DNA from: CAYMPH01 sp964392365
GTDB lineage: Bacteria > Spirochaetota > UBA4802 > UBA5550
Direction: 5' to 3'
Length of the DNA: 64,000 nt
Assembly (NCBI GenBank): GCA_964392365.1
Contig: CAYMPH010000004.1
Span: 62,001 to 126,000 of the forward strand
Within the stretch, counting starts at the first letter, position 1; each line of letters starts with the position of its first letter. Of the stretch, positions 1 through 8,496 are shown in pieces. The notes beneath the pieces are model-generated. The model was not told where the DNA came from, made no database searches, and was given only the letters and a program-made list of their open reading frames with translations. Both the position numbers and the translations under genes were made by a program.

Positions 1-31
1 CTTTTGTTATAAATGATTTTCTTGTTTCCAT
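1..31 (-). CDS. Start of an unidentified gene, cut by the window edge
   Basis: On the minus strand an ATG at 31-29 opens a frame reading METRKSFITK to the window edge. It is preceded by an AAAGGA Shine-Dalgarno site about 6 bases upstream. It lies just downstream of the glycogen phosphorylase gene on the same strand and could be co-transcribed. Ten codons are too few to name a product. The call rests only on the start signal and the open frame. Confidence 0.4.
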   Translation of the reverse strand, partial: METRKSFITK

Positions 32-89
32 AATAGTCCTTTCTATTTTACATGCTTAGCTCAACCGGCATAGTTCATCTATATAACAT

Positions 90-2618
90 CTACTTCTCAT
101 CCGGCGTCATACTGATTGGAACCGGCTTGATATTCCATATTTCATCAGCATATTCCCTGATAGTTCTGTCTGAAGAAAATTTTCCCATGCCTGCCACGTT
201 TTTAATTGAGAGCTCAGTCCATTTTTTCTGATCACGGTAGGTTTCAGATACAAGCTTCTGCGTATCAACATAAGAACGGTAATCTGCGCATAAAAGATAA
301 TGATCGCCGTATTCAAGCAGAGAGTGAACCATCTGTCTGAAAAGATAAGGCTGAGATGGAGAAAAAGTACCGCTTGCAATCATGTCCAGAACACCTTTAA
401 GTTCAAAATCTTTTTCATAATATGCACGCGGATTGTAGCCTGCTGCTTTTACTGAATCCACTTCTGCTGCTGTCAGGCCGAAAATAAAAATGTTTTCTCG
501 TCCGACCTCTTCCATAATTTCAATGTTTGCTCCATCAAGGGTACCTATAGTCAATGCGCCGTTCAGTGAAAATTTCATATTGCCTGTTCCTGAAGCTTCA
601 AGACCGGCTGTAGAAATCTGCTCTGAAAGATCCGATGCAGGCATGATAAGCTCTGCCTGTGAAACCGAGTAGTTCGGCAGGAACACAACCTTGAGCCTGT
701 CTTTAACAACAGGGTCATTATTAATAACATCTGCTACAGAATTAACAAATTTAATAAGAAGTTTAGCCATAGCATATCCCGGAGCAGCTTTGCCTGCGAT
801 AATAACAGTACGGGGTACAAAATCAGCATCCGGTGACGCAAGAATTCTGCGGTACATGGTAATCACGTGAAGGACATTAAGCAGCTGGCGTTTATACTCA
901 TGAATTCTCTTTACCTGACAGTCGAACATGGAATCAGGATTAACTTCAACTCCGGTTGCCTGCTTAATAAGAGCAGCAAGCCTGATTTTATTTTCTTTTT
1001 TAATCTTCTGCCATGTATCCCTGAAATCTTTTTTTTCAGCAAAAGGTATAATTCCCTTCAGCAGATCAAGATTGGTAGTCCATCCGTCACCAATTGCTTC
1101 AGTAATCAGATCTGAAAGCCCGGGATTACAAAGCTTAAGCCATCTTCGCGGCGTGATCCCATTTGTCTTATTGTTAAACCGTTCAGGATACAATGTATAG
1201 AAATCCCTGAACAGGCTATTCTTTATTATTTCACTGTGAAGTGCAGCAACCCCGTTTACTGAGTGAGAGCCTACAATTGCGAGATGCGCCATACGTACAC
1301 GTTTTTCAGGTCCTTCTTCAATGATAGATAATCGCGACATCATTCCAGGATCGTTGGGGAATCTACCGCGGACTTCATCCATAAAGCGCCTGTTGATTTC
1401 ATATACAATCTGAATATGCCTCGGAAGAACTTTTTCAAATAATGAAACAGGCCATTTCTCAAGCGCTTCCGGCAGAACTGTATGATTTGTGTAAGCGAAA
1501 GTTTTTGTTGTAATTCCCCAGGCTGTTTCCCAGTTAAGGGCGTGCCTATCCATTAATAGCCGCATCAGTTCAGGTATGGCAACTGCAGGATGAGTATCAT
1601 TCAGCTGTATTGCTATCAGATCATGAAACTTTTCAAAAGTGCTGTGCTTTTTCAGAAACCGTCTCAGCACATCCTGCAAAGTAGCTGCTACAAAAAAATA
1701 TTCCTGCTTTAAACGGAGCTCTTTCCCCTCGAATATATTATCATTCGGGTAAAGCACCTTGGATATAACTTCAGAGTGATATTTTTCAAGCACTGCGCGG
1801 TCATAGTCGCCTTCATTGAAATATCCGAGATTGAATTCCCTTGTTGAAACCGCAGCCCAAAGCCTCATTGTATTTACAGTGTTATTTCCATAACCCGGAA
1901 CAGGAGTATCATAAGCCATTGCCATTACTTCATCTGCATCAACCCATCTGAATCTCATATTTCCATGCTCATCTGAGTATGACTCAACGCGGCCGAAATA
2001 ATTTACCGGATATAAGAACTCCGGACGCTGTATTTCCCAGGGATTTCCGTAACGAAGCCAGTTGTCAGGAGTTTCAGTCTGATACCCGTCGCTGATTTTC
2101 TGCGTAAAGATTCCGTATTCATACCTGATACCGCAGCCGTATGCAGGGTACTGAAGCGTGGCCATCGAATCAAGAAAACATGCAGCGAGCCTTCCGAGAC
2201 CGCCGTTGCCGAGGCCTGCATCCCACTCAGTATCGCGGAGATCCTCAAGATTTTTCCCGAGATCCGAAAGAGCTTTTTCCGTATTGCTGTATATTCCCTG
2301 ATTTATCAGGCTGTTGCCGAGAGTTCTTCCAATTAAAAATTCAAGCGACAGGTAATACACGCGCTTTGCATCAACATTATAATATTTCTGCTGGGTCATA
2401 ATCCATTTTTCCACGAGCCTGTCGCGGGCTGCATATGCAATAGCCTTGTAGCTGTCATGAAGAGTAGAGGTATATTCATCCTTGGCAAGGGAATATTCGA
2501 GGTGATTGATATATGAATGTTTAATAGATTCAATATCATTGCCGGCGAGCGGATTGTTTGAAGTTGTAAGTTTATTCTGGGGTTTTATGCTCTCTATATC
2601 TTTTTTGGGCGTTCCCAT
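90..2618 (-). CDS. glgP: Glycogen/starch (alpha-glucan) phosphorylase
   Basis: Cytoplasmic PLP enzyme releasing glucose-1-phosphate from the non-reducing ends of glycogen or maltodextrin. About 842 residues, close to the usual 800-850 of the family. Early motifs include YYLSLEFLIGR and the glycine-rich EWDAGLGNGGLGRLAACFLDS; the PLP site EASGTGNMKFSLNGA has its lysine near residue 682. I place the start at the ATG at 2618 because GGAGG lies 5 bases upstream of it; the frame also opens nine codons earlier at 2645 but without a ribosome site. No other glycogen genes are visible, so its partners lie elsewhere or beyond the left edge. Identity is secure; preferred glucan length cannot be read from sequence. 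Confidence 0.97.
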   Translation of the reverse strand: MGTPKKDIESIKPQNKLTTSNNPLAGNDIESIKHSYINHLEYSLAKDEYTSTLHDSYKAIAYAARDRLVEKWIMTQQKYYNVDAKRVYYLSLEFLIGRTLGNSLINQGIYSNTEKALSDLGKNLEDLRDTEWDAGLGNGGLGRLAACFLDSMATLQYPAYGCGIRYEYGIFTQKISDGYQTETPDNWLRYGNPWEIQRPEFLYPVNYFGRVESYSDEHGNMRFRWVDADEVMAMAYDTPVPGYGNNTVNTMRLWAAVSTREFNLGYFNEGDYDRAVLEKYHSEVISKVLYPNDNIFEGKELRLKQEYFFVAATLQDVLRRFLKKHSTFEKFHDLIAIQLNDTHPAVAIPELMRLLMDRHALNWETAWGITTKTFAYTNHTVLPEALEKWPVSLFEKVLPRHIQIVYEINRRFMDEVRGRFPNDPGMMSRLSIIEEGPEKRVRMAHLAIVGSHSVNGVAALHSEIIKNSLFRDFYTLYPERFNNKTNGITPRRWLKLCNPGLSDLITEAIGDGWTTNLDLLKGIIPFAEKKDFRDTWQKIKKENKIRLAALIKQATGVEVNPDSMFDCQVKRIHEYKRQLLNVLHVITMYRRILASPDADFVPRTVIIAGKAAPGYAMAKLLIKFVNSVADVINNDPVVKDRLKVVFLPNYSVSQAELIMPASDLSEQISTAGLEASGTGNMKFSLNGALTIGTLDGANIEIMEEVGRENIFIFGLTAAEVDSVKAAGYNPRAYYEKDFELKGVLDMIASGTFSPSQPYLFRQMVHSLLEYGDHYLLCADYRSYVDTQKLVSETYRDQKKWTELSIKNVAGMGKFSSDRTIREYADEIWNIKPVPISMTPDEK

Positions 2619-2943
2619 TGATGCCTCCGGGTGATTAAAAATCATTATGACAAATTCAATTATATTTGGATATTAATGTCAATTCCAATATAAACTATAA
2701 ACTGTTTTTGTATAATTACAAATGATAGATAAAATTATTTCATACGGATTGCACAAACGGCTATCTGAAAACAACCGGAAGTGTACATCAAGGCAGGATC
2801 AGTTTATTAAAATTTTTAAAATAAGGAAAATATATCAAAAGGTAATTCACGAATATTTCTTTACATACTATCTGATAAAATAGAATGCTTATTTTGTTTT
2901 TTTCATTATATTTATATAAATAAGCAGATACCTTTATTGATTA
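2619..2943. other. AT-rich spacer with one inverted repeat
   Basis: About 325 bases between the metallophosphoesterase end and the glycogen phosphorylase start, both on the minus strand. It should hold the glgP promoter, but no convincing -35/-10 pair stands out. A 9-bp perfect inverted repeat (TGCTTATTT / AAATAAGCA) occurs at 2886-2926 near the end of the upstream gene. Confidence 0.6.
2886..2926 (-). terminator. Possible weak terminator after the metallophosphoesterase gene
   Basis: TGCTTATTT at 2886-2894 pairs perfectly with AAATAAGCA at 2918-2926 across a 23-base loop, 17 bases past the stop codon. On the minus strand it is followed only by a broken T-rich run (TTCTATTTTA). The stem is AT-rich and the loop long, so the call is tentative. 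Confidence 0.3.
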
Positions 2944-3699
2944 CTAAGCAGACTGTAGTTCAACCAGTGATTCAAATAAAATTTCATCTGCAAATTTTCC
3001 GCCCCTGTCAATTTTTATTGTTTCATATTTAAGTGTCTCTGTATTTAAAATAATTCCCTGAAATCTGCCAAGGCTGCATGAGCCTGAATTCAGATACTTT
3101 TTTTTCTGATTTAGATAATATGTTTTGTGTGTTTCCACTTTATGCGTATGACCTAAAACAACAACATCATAATGTTTTAAAAGTCTGAGAGCATATTTTA
3201 AATAGGAATAAGTATTATATTTCCTTACTGAATGAAGTTCTTCGTCATGCTCAATAAGTTTGATATATATTTTATTAAAAAAACCTGAAGCTACAATTTT
3301 TTTTAGAGCCTTGAATAAAAATCTGCTGATTATTCTGCCTGCAGTAGTTCCGTTCAGAAAATCGGCATTATGGCCATGCTCGAAATATATAGTTTTCCCG
3401 GTACTGTTTTTTATTATATATCTATCATGTCCGAAATCGTTTACTAAATCGTGATTGCCTTTTATATAAATAAAATCACTGCTCATCAGATAATCCACGA
3501 TCTTTCTCTGCTTTTCAAATATATCTATAAATTTATATTTATACAGCTCGTAAATATCACCGTTTAAAATGGTTTTATCAATTTTAAATTTTGATTTAAT
3601 CTTTTCAATTGTTTCGATGAATTTTTCGGAATCCCACCCGAAAGTTCCGAATCTATCGCCGGTTCCAATATGAAGGTCAGATATTATCAATAAGTTCAT
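2944..3699 (-). CDS. Calcineurin-like metallophosphoesterase
   Basis: 251 residues with the full dimetal phosphoesterase motif series: DLHIG near the N-terminus, NGDIYE, GNHD and GHTHKVE. These ligate two metal ions in this superfamily. The size and the early DLHIG motif resemble LpxH/UDP-2,3-diacylglucosamine hydrolase relatives and bacterial phosphodiesterases, but substrate cannot be fixed. There is no signal peptide, so it is probably cytoplasmic or membrane-associated. The ATG at 3699 has AGGAA upstream. The spacer upstream carries two copies of a TGTAAATTTTTTAT motif also seen, as a variant, near pstS. Confidence 0.85.
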   Translation of the reverse strand: MNLLIISDLHIGTGDRFGTFGWDSEKFIETIEKIKSKFKIDKTILNGDIYELYKYKFIDIFEKQRKIVDYLMSSDFIYIKGNHDLVNDFGHDRYIIKNSTGKTIYFEHGHNADFLNGTTAGRIISRFLFKALKKIVASGFFNKIYIKLIEHDEELHSVRKYNTYSYLKYALRLLKHYDVVVLGHTHKVETHKTYYLNQKKKYLNSGSCSLGRFQGIILNTETLKYETIKIDRGGKFADEILFESLVELQSA

Positions 3700-4083
3700 T
3701 TTTCATTTCCTGGTCATTTATTTGCCTGAATAATGCAGAAAAGTTTTAAATATTTTATATGTATTGTGTAAATTTTTTATGAATTTTTACTGTGATTAGA
3801 TTTAAATTACTCATCAATGTACCTGCATTATAATTAAGTGTCTGATTATTAAATTCATAATAAAAAGAGTATACAACCTTGATGTAAATTTTTTATAAAA
3901 AAATATTAACTAATCTGATTTTGACAAATTAATGAAATATATCTTTTAATTTAAAATTTGGTAGAGTTCATATTGCAGCAGGTTTATCAAACATTGAGGA
4001 TTTTAATATTATTTATTACATAATTTAACGGTCTGAAAAATAAAGCTGCAGGCTTAAGCCCGCAGCTAATATTTAAATCAAAT
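3700..4083. other. 384-base AT-rich intergenic region with a repeated 14-base motif
   Basis: No credible gene. The sequence TGTAAATTTTTTAT followed by GAA or AAA occurs at 3767-3783 and again at 3883-3899. On the minus strand these read as TTCATAAAAAATTTACA-like, resembling the CATAAAAAATTTATA stretch inside the candidate Pho box of pstS. They may be promoter or regulator sites of the metallophosphoesterase gene, or AT-rich coincidence. The porin terminator sits at the right end. Confidence 0.5.
4034..4067 (-). terminator. Rho-independent terminator of the porin gene
   Basis: AGCTGCAGGCTT (4044-4055) and AAGCCCGCAGCT (4056-4067) form a hairpin with one mismatch. On the minus strand the stem runs into TTTATTTTTC. 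It lies 17 bases past the stop codon of the porin gene, as expected for an intrinsic terminator. Confidence 0.8.
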
Positions 4084-5397
4084 TTAGAATTTTGCTTCTG
4101 TTTTAATTTTTATAGCGCTGGAAGTATTATTCCAACCGCCATTAGTTGTGTTTGCTGCTTTTGCAAGAGCCATTGCATCAGTATTATATGGGTTTTGTCC
4201 CATAGACTGATAAATTTCAGCATCGCTGTACATAAACATTTCAAAGATAGCTACGACTCTAACATTTTTGTTAAACTGCCATCCAATACCAGCAAACCAG
4301 TAAACTGTGTCATAAACAACACCTGTTACTGAACCGGCTTGATATGTTGAATATGCATCATTATACATACCATAAGAGAATCTTCCAACAACTAACATAG
4401 GAAAACCAGCAATTTCATTCAGGTTCCAGTTTAACCATGCATTAAGTACAAAAAAATTCTTTGCCTGATCCCCGCCCAAAGCAGTTAATTTTTTATCAAT
4501 AACCTGGCCTGATTCAAAATCCGCACCAAGTCTGATTCCCATCATGTTAATTCCAACTCCAGCGCCTGCAAACCAGGCATCTTTACCTGCTGCAGTTGGG
4601 GAAGTCTGATCCCCAGCATTTAAAAATTGAACATTCTGAAATCTCATATAACCATGAGCATAAAGACCTTTTATAGGCTCAACAAACAAATCCCCATACC
4701 AGGCTTTACCAGCATAGTTAGGCTGAAGGTCTTTTGAAATGTTAGCATGGCCTTCACCTGTAGAAGCAGCTAAAGAAAGAGAAATTATTTTTGCAATCTG
4801 AATTTCCAGCATTAAACCCAGATCAGCTGATTGATCATAATCACCTGCAGAACCATCAATTCCTTTTGATATTGCTCCAGGAGCTGTTGTAACCATTCCG
4901 ATTAAATTTTTATGCCCATTATGCATCTCAGCTTCAATCCATCTATCATCTGCCATTTTGTTTCTGTTATTAAGAATAGGAGTTCCAATAATACCTACAT
5001 CAAAATTAAGAAAAAGGTTTTCATCACCGCCTTTTGCCCTTAAATAAGCATTTTTAACGAAAGGGACATATGAATTTGAAGCTGATGAAGGAACAGGGTT
5101 AGACGATGTAAACACATCTGGTGCTACATCAAGAATTACATGGTAACTGAAATTTTTCCCAAGTTCATGATCCCATTTAAGATAGAGTCTGTCTATTGAG
5201 AAATTAACCATAGGCAAAAGATTCAAAGCAAAAGTATTTTTGGGAACTGCACCTGTATTCATATAAATAGAAGTGAAATTCACGCCGCTTATCTTAATCG
5301 GACTCTCCTCTGGTTTTGGTGCATCCTGGGCAAATGCAAGAGCACCTGTAAGAACTAAAGACAGGGTTAAAAACAACCCGAGTTTTTTGGATTTCAT
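4084..5397 (-). CDS. Outer-membrane porin-like beta-barrel protein
   Basis: 437 residues. An N-terminal signal peptide (KKLGLFLTLSLVLTGALAFA, cleavage probably after AFA) is followed by alternating aromatic/hydrophobic strands typical of a 16- or 18-stranded barrel, ending in KTEAKF with a terminal Phe, the usual signal for outer-membrane insertion. Segments such as RLYLKWDHELGKNFSYHVIL and VKNAYLRAKGG recall phosphate-selective OprO/OprP-type porins, but similarity is faint by eye. Its position beside an arsenate reductase and pstS makes phosphate or anion uptake a reasonable inference. AGGAGG lies 8 bases before the ATG. It has its own terminator, so it can be expressed strongly alone. Confidence 0.75.
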   Translation of the reverse strand: MKSKKLGLFLTLSLVLTGALAFAQDAPKPEESPIKISGVNFTSIYMNTGAVPKNTFALNLLPMVNFSIDRLYLKWDHELGKNFSYHVILDVAPDVFTSSNPVPSSASNSYVPFVKNAYLRAKGGDENLFLNFDVGIIGTPILNNRNKMADDRWIEAEMHNGHKNLIGMVTTAPGAISKGIDGSAGDYDQSADLGLMLEIQIAKIISLSLAASTGEGHANISKDLQPNYAGKAWYGDLFVEPIKGLYAHGYMRFQNVQFLNAGDQTSPTAAGKDAWFAGAGVGINMMGIRLGADFESGQVIDKKLTALGGDQAKNFFVLNAWLNWNLNEIAGFPMLVVGRFSYGMYNDAYSTYQAGSVTGVVYDTVYWFAGIGWQFNKNVRVVAIFEMFMYSDAEIYQSMGQNPYNTDAMALAKAANTTNGGWNNTSSAIKIKTEAKF

Positions 5398-5792
5398 TAT
5401 TAAATCCTCCTTTTTGAACAGTTAATTAGATTTTAGAATTTCTGCTATTTACACATTAGTTTTTATTATCTTTAAATTTTTAGAAATTTTTAAGGTTCAA
5501 ATTTCCTTGTAACATTTAAGAAATAAATTATTCTAATTCAAATAGTACAAAATCCCTTTTTGATACTTACGATATATTTATAATTAATAGGTGAAGGTTT
5601 TATTAAGAATTTATTATTTATCTGTTAATTTTTTTGAATCATCAATTTAATTACAGAACTGATTCAAAATTTAAAAACACATATTTAGTTAAGATAGATT
5701 ACTAGATCGAAATAATAAAAAAGGTAACGTGACAGGTATAATTCTCTATTAAAAATCGTTGAAAAAAAATCATTGGCAGGCAAAAATTTATT
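5398..5792. other. Promoter region of the porin gene
   Basis: 395 bases, strongly AT-rich and without a gene. On the minus strand 5607-5586 reads CTTAATAAAAC followed directly by CTTCACCTATT, two 11-mers that resemble the Pho-box repeats next to pstS and pstC. The site is about 190 bases upstream of the porin start, which is far for an activator, so I treat it as a weak candidate. Confidence 0.4.
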
Positions 5793-6200
5793 TCACAACC
5801 AGTTATTATCTTCTATAAGCGTCTGCACAAGCATTTTAATCTGATCCCTAATTTCTCTGACTTTTTCAATTGATTTTCCTTTCGGATCTTCAAGCTGCCA
5901 GTCATATCGTATTGTTCCGGGAACAAAAGGACATGTTTCTCCGCATCCCATAGTAATAAGATAATGAGCCGTGTGAGCAATTTCATTACTCAGAAATTGA
6001 GGTTTTAAATTCTGCATATCTAATCCAATTTCTTCCATAACGGAAATGACTTCAGGGTGAATGGCATCTCCAGGCTCTGTCCCGGCAGAAATTGCAACAG
6101 CTTTATTAATTGATGCAATAGAATTAAAAAATGCAGCTGCCATCTGAGAGCGTCCGGCATTATGGATACATGCGAATAAAATAATTTCGGGTGATTGCAT
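5793..6200 (-). CDS. arsC: Arsenate reductase, thioredoxin-coupled low-molecular-weight phosphatase fold
   Basis: 135 residues of the low-molecular-weight tyrosine phosphatase fold. The CX5R loop is CIHNAGR (Cys11, Arg17), and further on MGCGETCPF supplies two more cysteines (86 and 90) placed like the redox relay of thioredoxin-linked ArsC; DPKG carries the general-acid Asp. In this family arsenate is reduced to arsenite in the cytoplasm. I start at the ATG at 6200, which has GGAG 6 bases upstream; a TTG four codons earlier lies on that site. It sits between pstS and the porin. No arsenite exporter is nearby, which is notable. A pure phosphatase role is the alternative. Confidence 0.85.
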   Translation of the reverse strand: MQSPEIILFACIHNAGRSQMAAAFFNSIASINKAVAISAGTEPGDAIHPEVISVMEEIGLDMQNLKPQFLSNEIAHTAHYLITMGCGETCPFVPGTIRYDWQLEDPKGKSIEKVREIRDQIKMLVQTLIEDNNWL

Positions 6201-6276
6201 CTTTAACTCCAATAAAAAAAATTATTCTCAGATGGAAATAAAGTCTTTGGAAATTGCATTAAATTTTATAACATAT

Positions 6277-6310
6277 AAAAAATTCAGGAGATGCGCATCA
6301 GCGCACCTCC
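6277..6310 (-). terminator. Rho-independent terminator of pstS
   Basis: GGAGATGCGC (6287-6296) pairs with GCGCACCTCC (6301-6310) around an ATCA loop, with one G-T wobble. On the minus strand the stem is followed by CTGAATTTTTTA. It begins 8 bases after the pstS stop, so pstS is probably mostly transcribed alone, with some read-through into arsC. Confidence 0.85.
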
Positions 6311-6318
6311 AAAAAAAA

Positions 6319-7155
6319 TTACTTAACAGGAATAAAACCAGCTTTTTTAACAACAGCCTGGCCTTGTGCAGAAAGAATATAGTCAATAAATGCTCTTGCT
6401 TCTTTTGAAATTTTATTTTTATTAACAAACATATAAAGTTTTCTTGAAATCGGGAATTTTCCTGATTTACCGTTTTCAATGGTAGGATCAATTCCGTTTA
6501 CCTTTAATGCTTTTAAAGAATCATTAAGATAACCAAAACCTACATAACCAATTGATTTCTGATTGCCGGAGATAGTTGTTGCAACCTGTCCGCTGGAAGC
6601 AGTCATCATTGCATCTTTTCTTACATCGGCTTTTTTAAGTACTATTTCATGCCATGATTCAAATGTTCCTGAACTTGTATCTCTTGAAACAACTACAATA
6701 TTTTCTTTTGAATCCGACCCTGGAATTTTATCCCAGGTTTTAATTGATCCTGTAAATATTCCCTTTAGCTGATCCAATGTGATATTATCAATTTTGTTTT
6801 TAGGATGAACAACTGGAGCAAGGCAATCCAGAGCTATTACTATTTCTTCAACATCAATGCCTTTTGATTTTGCAAGTTCAATCTCTTTATCCTTCATTTC
6901 TCTGGACGAATTGGCTATATCTGCCGTCCCGTCTAAAAGAGCCTTAATTCCGTTTCCGGAACCGCTGCCATCAATGCTTATAGCTACATCTTTGTTAATT
7001 TTAGAATATTCTTCCATAGCCTTCTGTGTAATAGGAAGAACTGTTGTTGATCCCTTGATCGATATCTTGTTTTTCACTGATTTTGAACAGCCGGAAAAAC
7101 CTAACATCAATACCAGTGCTGTAATAATTGATAATGTTTTTTTAATTTGAAACAT
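6319..7155 (-). CDS. pstS: Phosphate ABC transporter substrate-binding lipoprotein PstS
   Basis: 278 residues. The N-terminus is a lipoprotein signal with lipobox GFSGC, so the mature protein is anchored by Cys in the periplasm. The phosphate-binding motifs are present: KGSTTVLPI near the start, DGSGSGNGIKALLDG, ANSSREM and RDTSSGTFESW. It delivers phosphate to PstCAB encoded divergently. GGAGG precedes the ATG. A candidate Pho box lies 47-79 bases upstream, and a terminator follows the gene. Confidence 0.97.
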   Translation of the reverse strand: MFQIKKTLSIITALVLMLGFSGCSKSVKNKISIKGSTTVLPITQKAMEEYSKINKDVAISIDGSGSGNGIKALLDGTADIANSSREMKDKEIELAKSKGIDVEEIVIALDCLAPVVHPKNKIDNITLDQLKGIFTGSIKTWDKIPGSDSKENIVVVSRDTSSGTFESWHEIVLKKADVRKDAMMTASSGQVATTISGNQKSIGYVGFGYLNDSLKALKVNGIDPTIENGKSGKFPISRKLYMFVNKNKISKEARAFIDYILSAQGQAVVKKAGFIPVK

Positions 7156-7201
7156 GAATTTCCTCCATTAATTTAAGTTCTTTTGTTTAATTTATAACTT
7201 G

Positions 7202-7234
7202 AATATATAAATTTTTTATGAAGATTTTATAAAA
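7202..7234 (-). promoter_or_regulatory. Candidate Pho box for pstS
   Basis: On the minus strand three adjacent 11-mers read TTTTATAAAAT, CTTCATAAAAA and ATTTATATATT. The 11-base period and the CTTCATAA-type core match the layout of PhoB sites (7-bp direct repeats with 4-bp AT spacers) and the similar set upstream of pstC. The assignment is inferred from spacing and from the phoB gene nearby. Confidence 0.55.
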
Positions 7235-7328
7235 TTGATATTAATTTAATTTATCATCCAAGAATGTAATGCACAATATCCGGACATGTTCATTTTTTAT
7301 AATGTTTTTAAGATAAACGAAAGTTAAT

Positions 7329-7462
7329 GGGGTCAGAGCAACTTAATTAATAGGAGATTAAACTAATTGGCAGTTTTCATAAGATTCAAAGCAAATTTTT
7401 ATTATACAGCTTGCAAATATAAACATATTTAAATATATGAACAATAAATATGCTCTGACCCC
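7329..7462. repeat. 134-bp inverted-repeat element with GGGGTCAGAGCA ends
   Basis: GGGGTCAGAGCA at 7329-7340 and its exact reverse complement TGCTCTGACCCC at 7451-7462 bound an AT-rich, non-coding interior. Ends of the GGGGTCAGAG type are familiar from REP-like or MITE-like elements associated with IS200-type transposases. It is inserted between the divergent pstS and pstC promoters; no obvious target-site duplication is visible. Confidence 0.65.
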
Positions 7463-7532
7463 TATACAAAATTCGATTATCAGCAAAACCGTGAATTTAA
7501 GGTTTTTTTTAAAATTTATACCAAATAAATAA

Positions 7533-7565
7533 TTTCTTCATAATTTCTTTATAATTTTCTTACTA
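7533..7565 (+). promoter_or_regulatory. Candidate Pho box for pstCAB-phoU-phoBR
   Basis: Three consecutive 11-mers: TTTCTTCATAA, TTTCTTTATAA and TTTTCTTACTA. The first two differ at one base. The period and core agree with PhoB direct repeats, and the site lies 44-76 bases upstream of pstC. A TATATTATTAAT stretch just downstream could supply the -10 region. Confidence 0.6.
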
Positions 7566-7608
7566 TATATTATTAATTATTTTATAAAAAATAAATTCAG
7601 GGATTTAG

Positions 7609-8493
7609 ATGAAAATCAACAGAGCATATATTTTAGATATAATTGCCGGTAAATTTTTTTTAGTTATCGGTTTAACAAGCATAATAATCCTTTTCCTGAT
7701 TATTATATTTCTATTTAAAGAAGGTCTCCCTCTATTTAATTTTACAGGTGCAGGCGATTTTTTATCAGGAAACGAATGGTATCCAACAAGTGAAAAAGCC
7801 AGGTTCGGAATCCTTTCTCTCATATATGCATCTGTTTCAGTAACTCTGCTCGCTTCGGTGTTATCTATACCTTTCAGTCTTGCACTTGCAGTTTATCTTT
7901 CTGAAATAGCAAGTTCAAGCGCAAGGGAAATAATCAAGCCTGTAATAGAAATAATAGCATCCATTCCTTCAGTAATTATAGGATTTTTCGGTATGGTTGT
8001 TATAGCTCCTTTTTTACAGGAAAAGTTTAATCTCGATACCGGCATGAATCTGTTTAATGCTTCGCTAATGCTTGCCTTCATGGCAATTCCCACAATTGCA
8101 AGCATCTCTGAAGACGCACTCTCATCTGTTCCTATGTCTCTTAAAGAAGCATCTTATGCACTCGGAGCAAATAAATGGCAGACCATTTTTCACATTACAA
8201 TACCGGCAGCACTTTCAGGTATATGGACTGCAATCATTCTCGGCATATCACGCGTTATAGGAGAGACAATGGTTGTTCTTATGGTTGCAGGAGGATCTGC
8301 GGGAAACCCGGGATCAATTTTTGATTCAGTGCGCCCGCTAACTTCAACAATTGCAGCTGAAATGGCCGAAACACCTCATGCAAGCAATCATTACCATGCT
8401 TTATTTGCCATAGGCCTGGTTTTGTTTATTATAACATTTGTTTTTAACATGCTTGCAGATTATCTTTCAAACAGGTATAAATTTAAAGGCTGA
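7609..8493 (+). CDS. pstC: Phosphate ABC transporter permease PstC
   Basis: 294 residues with six predicted membrane helices, the first at about 17-38. The cytoplasmic EAA-type loop LKEASYALGANKWQTIFHITIP, which docks onto PstB, is intact. The second half carries GISRVIGETMVVLMVAGG, typical of PstC. It forms the inner-membrane channel with PstA. It is the first gene of the plus-strand operon, with pstA starting 3 bases after its stop. Confidence 0.96.
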   Translation: MKINRAYILDIIAGKFFLVIGLTSIIILFLIIIFLFKEGLPLFNFTGAGDFLSGNEWYPTSEKARFGILSLIYASVSVTLLASVLSIPFSLALAVYLSEIASSSAREIIKPVIEIIASIPSVIIGFFGMVVIAPFLQEKFNLDTGMNLFNASLMLAFMAIPTIASISEDALSSVPMSLKEASYALGANKWQTIFHITIPAALSGIWTAIILGISRVIGETMVVLMVAGGSAGNPGSIFDSVRPLTSTIAAEMAETPHASNHYHALFAIGLVLFIITFVFNMLADYLSNRYKFKG

Positions 8494-8496
8494 TAT

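Noticed and set aside
6228..6491. 87-codon frame overlapping the end of pstS
   Set aside because: It lies in another frame of pstS and across its terminator; composition is unlike a protein.
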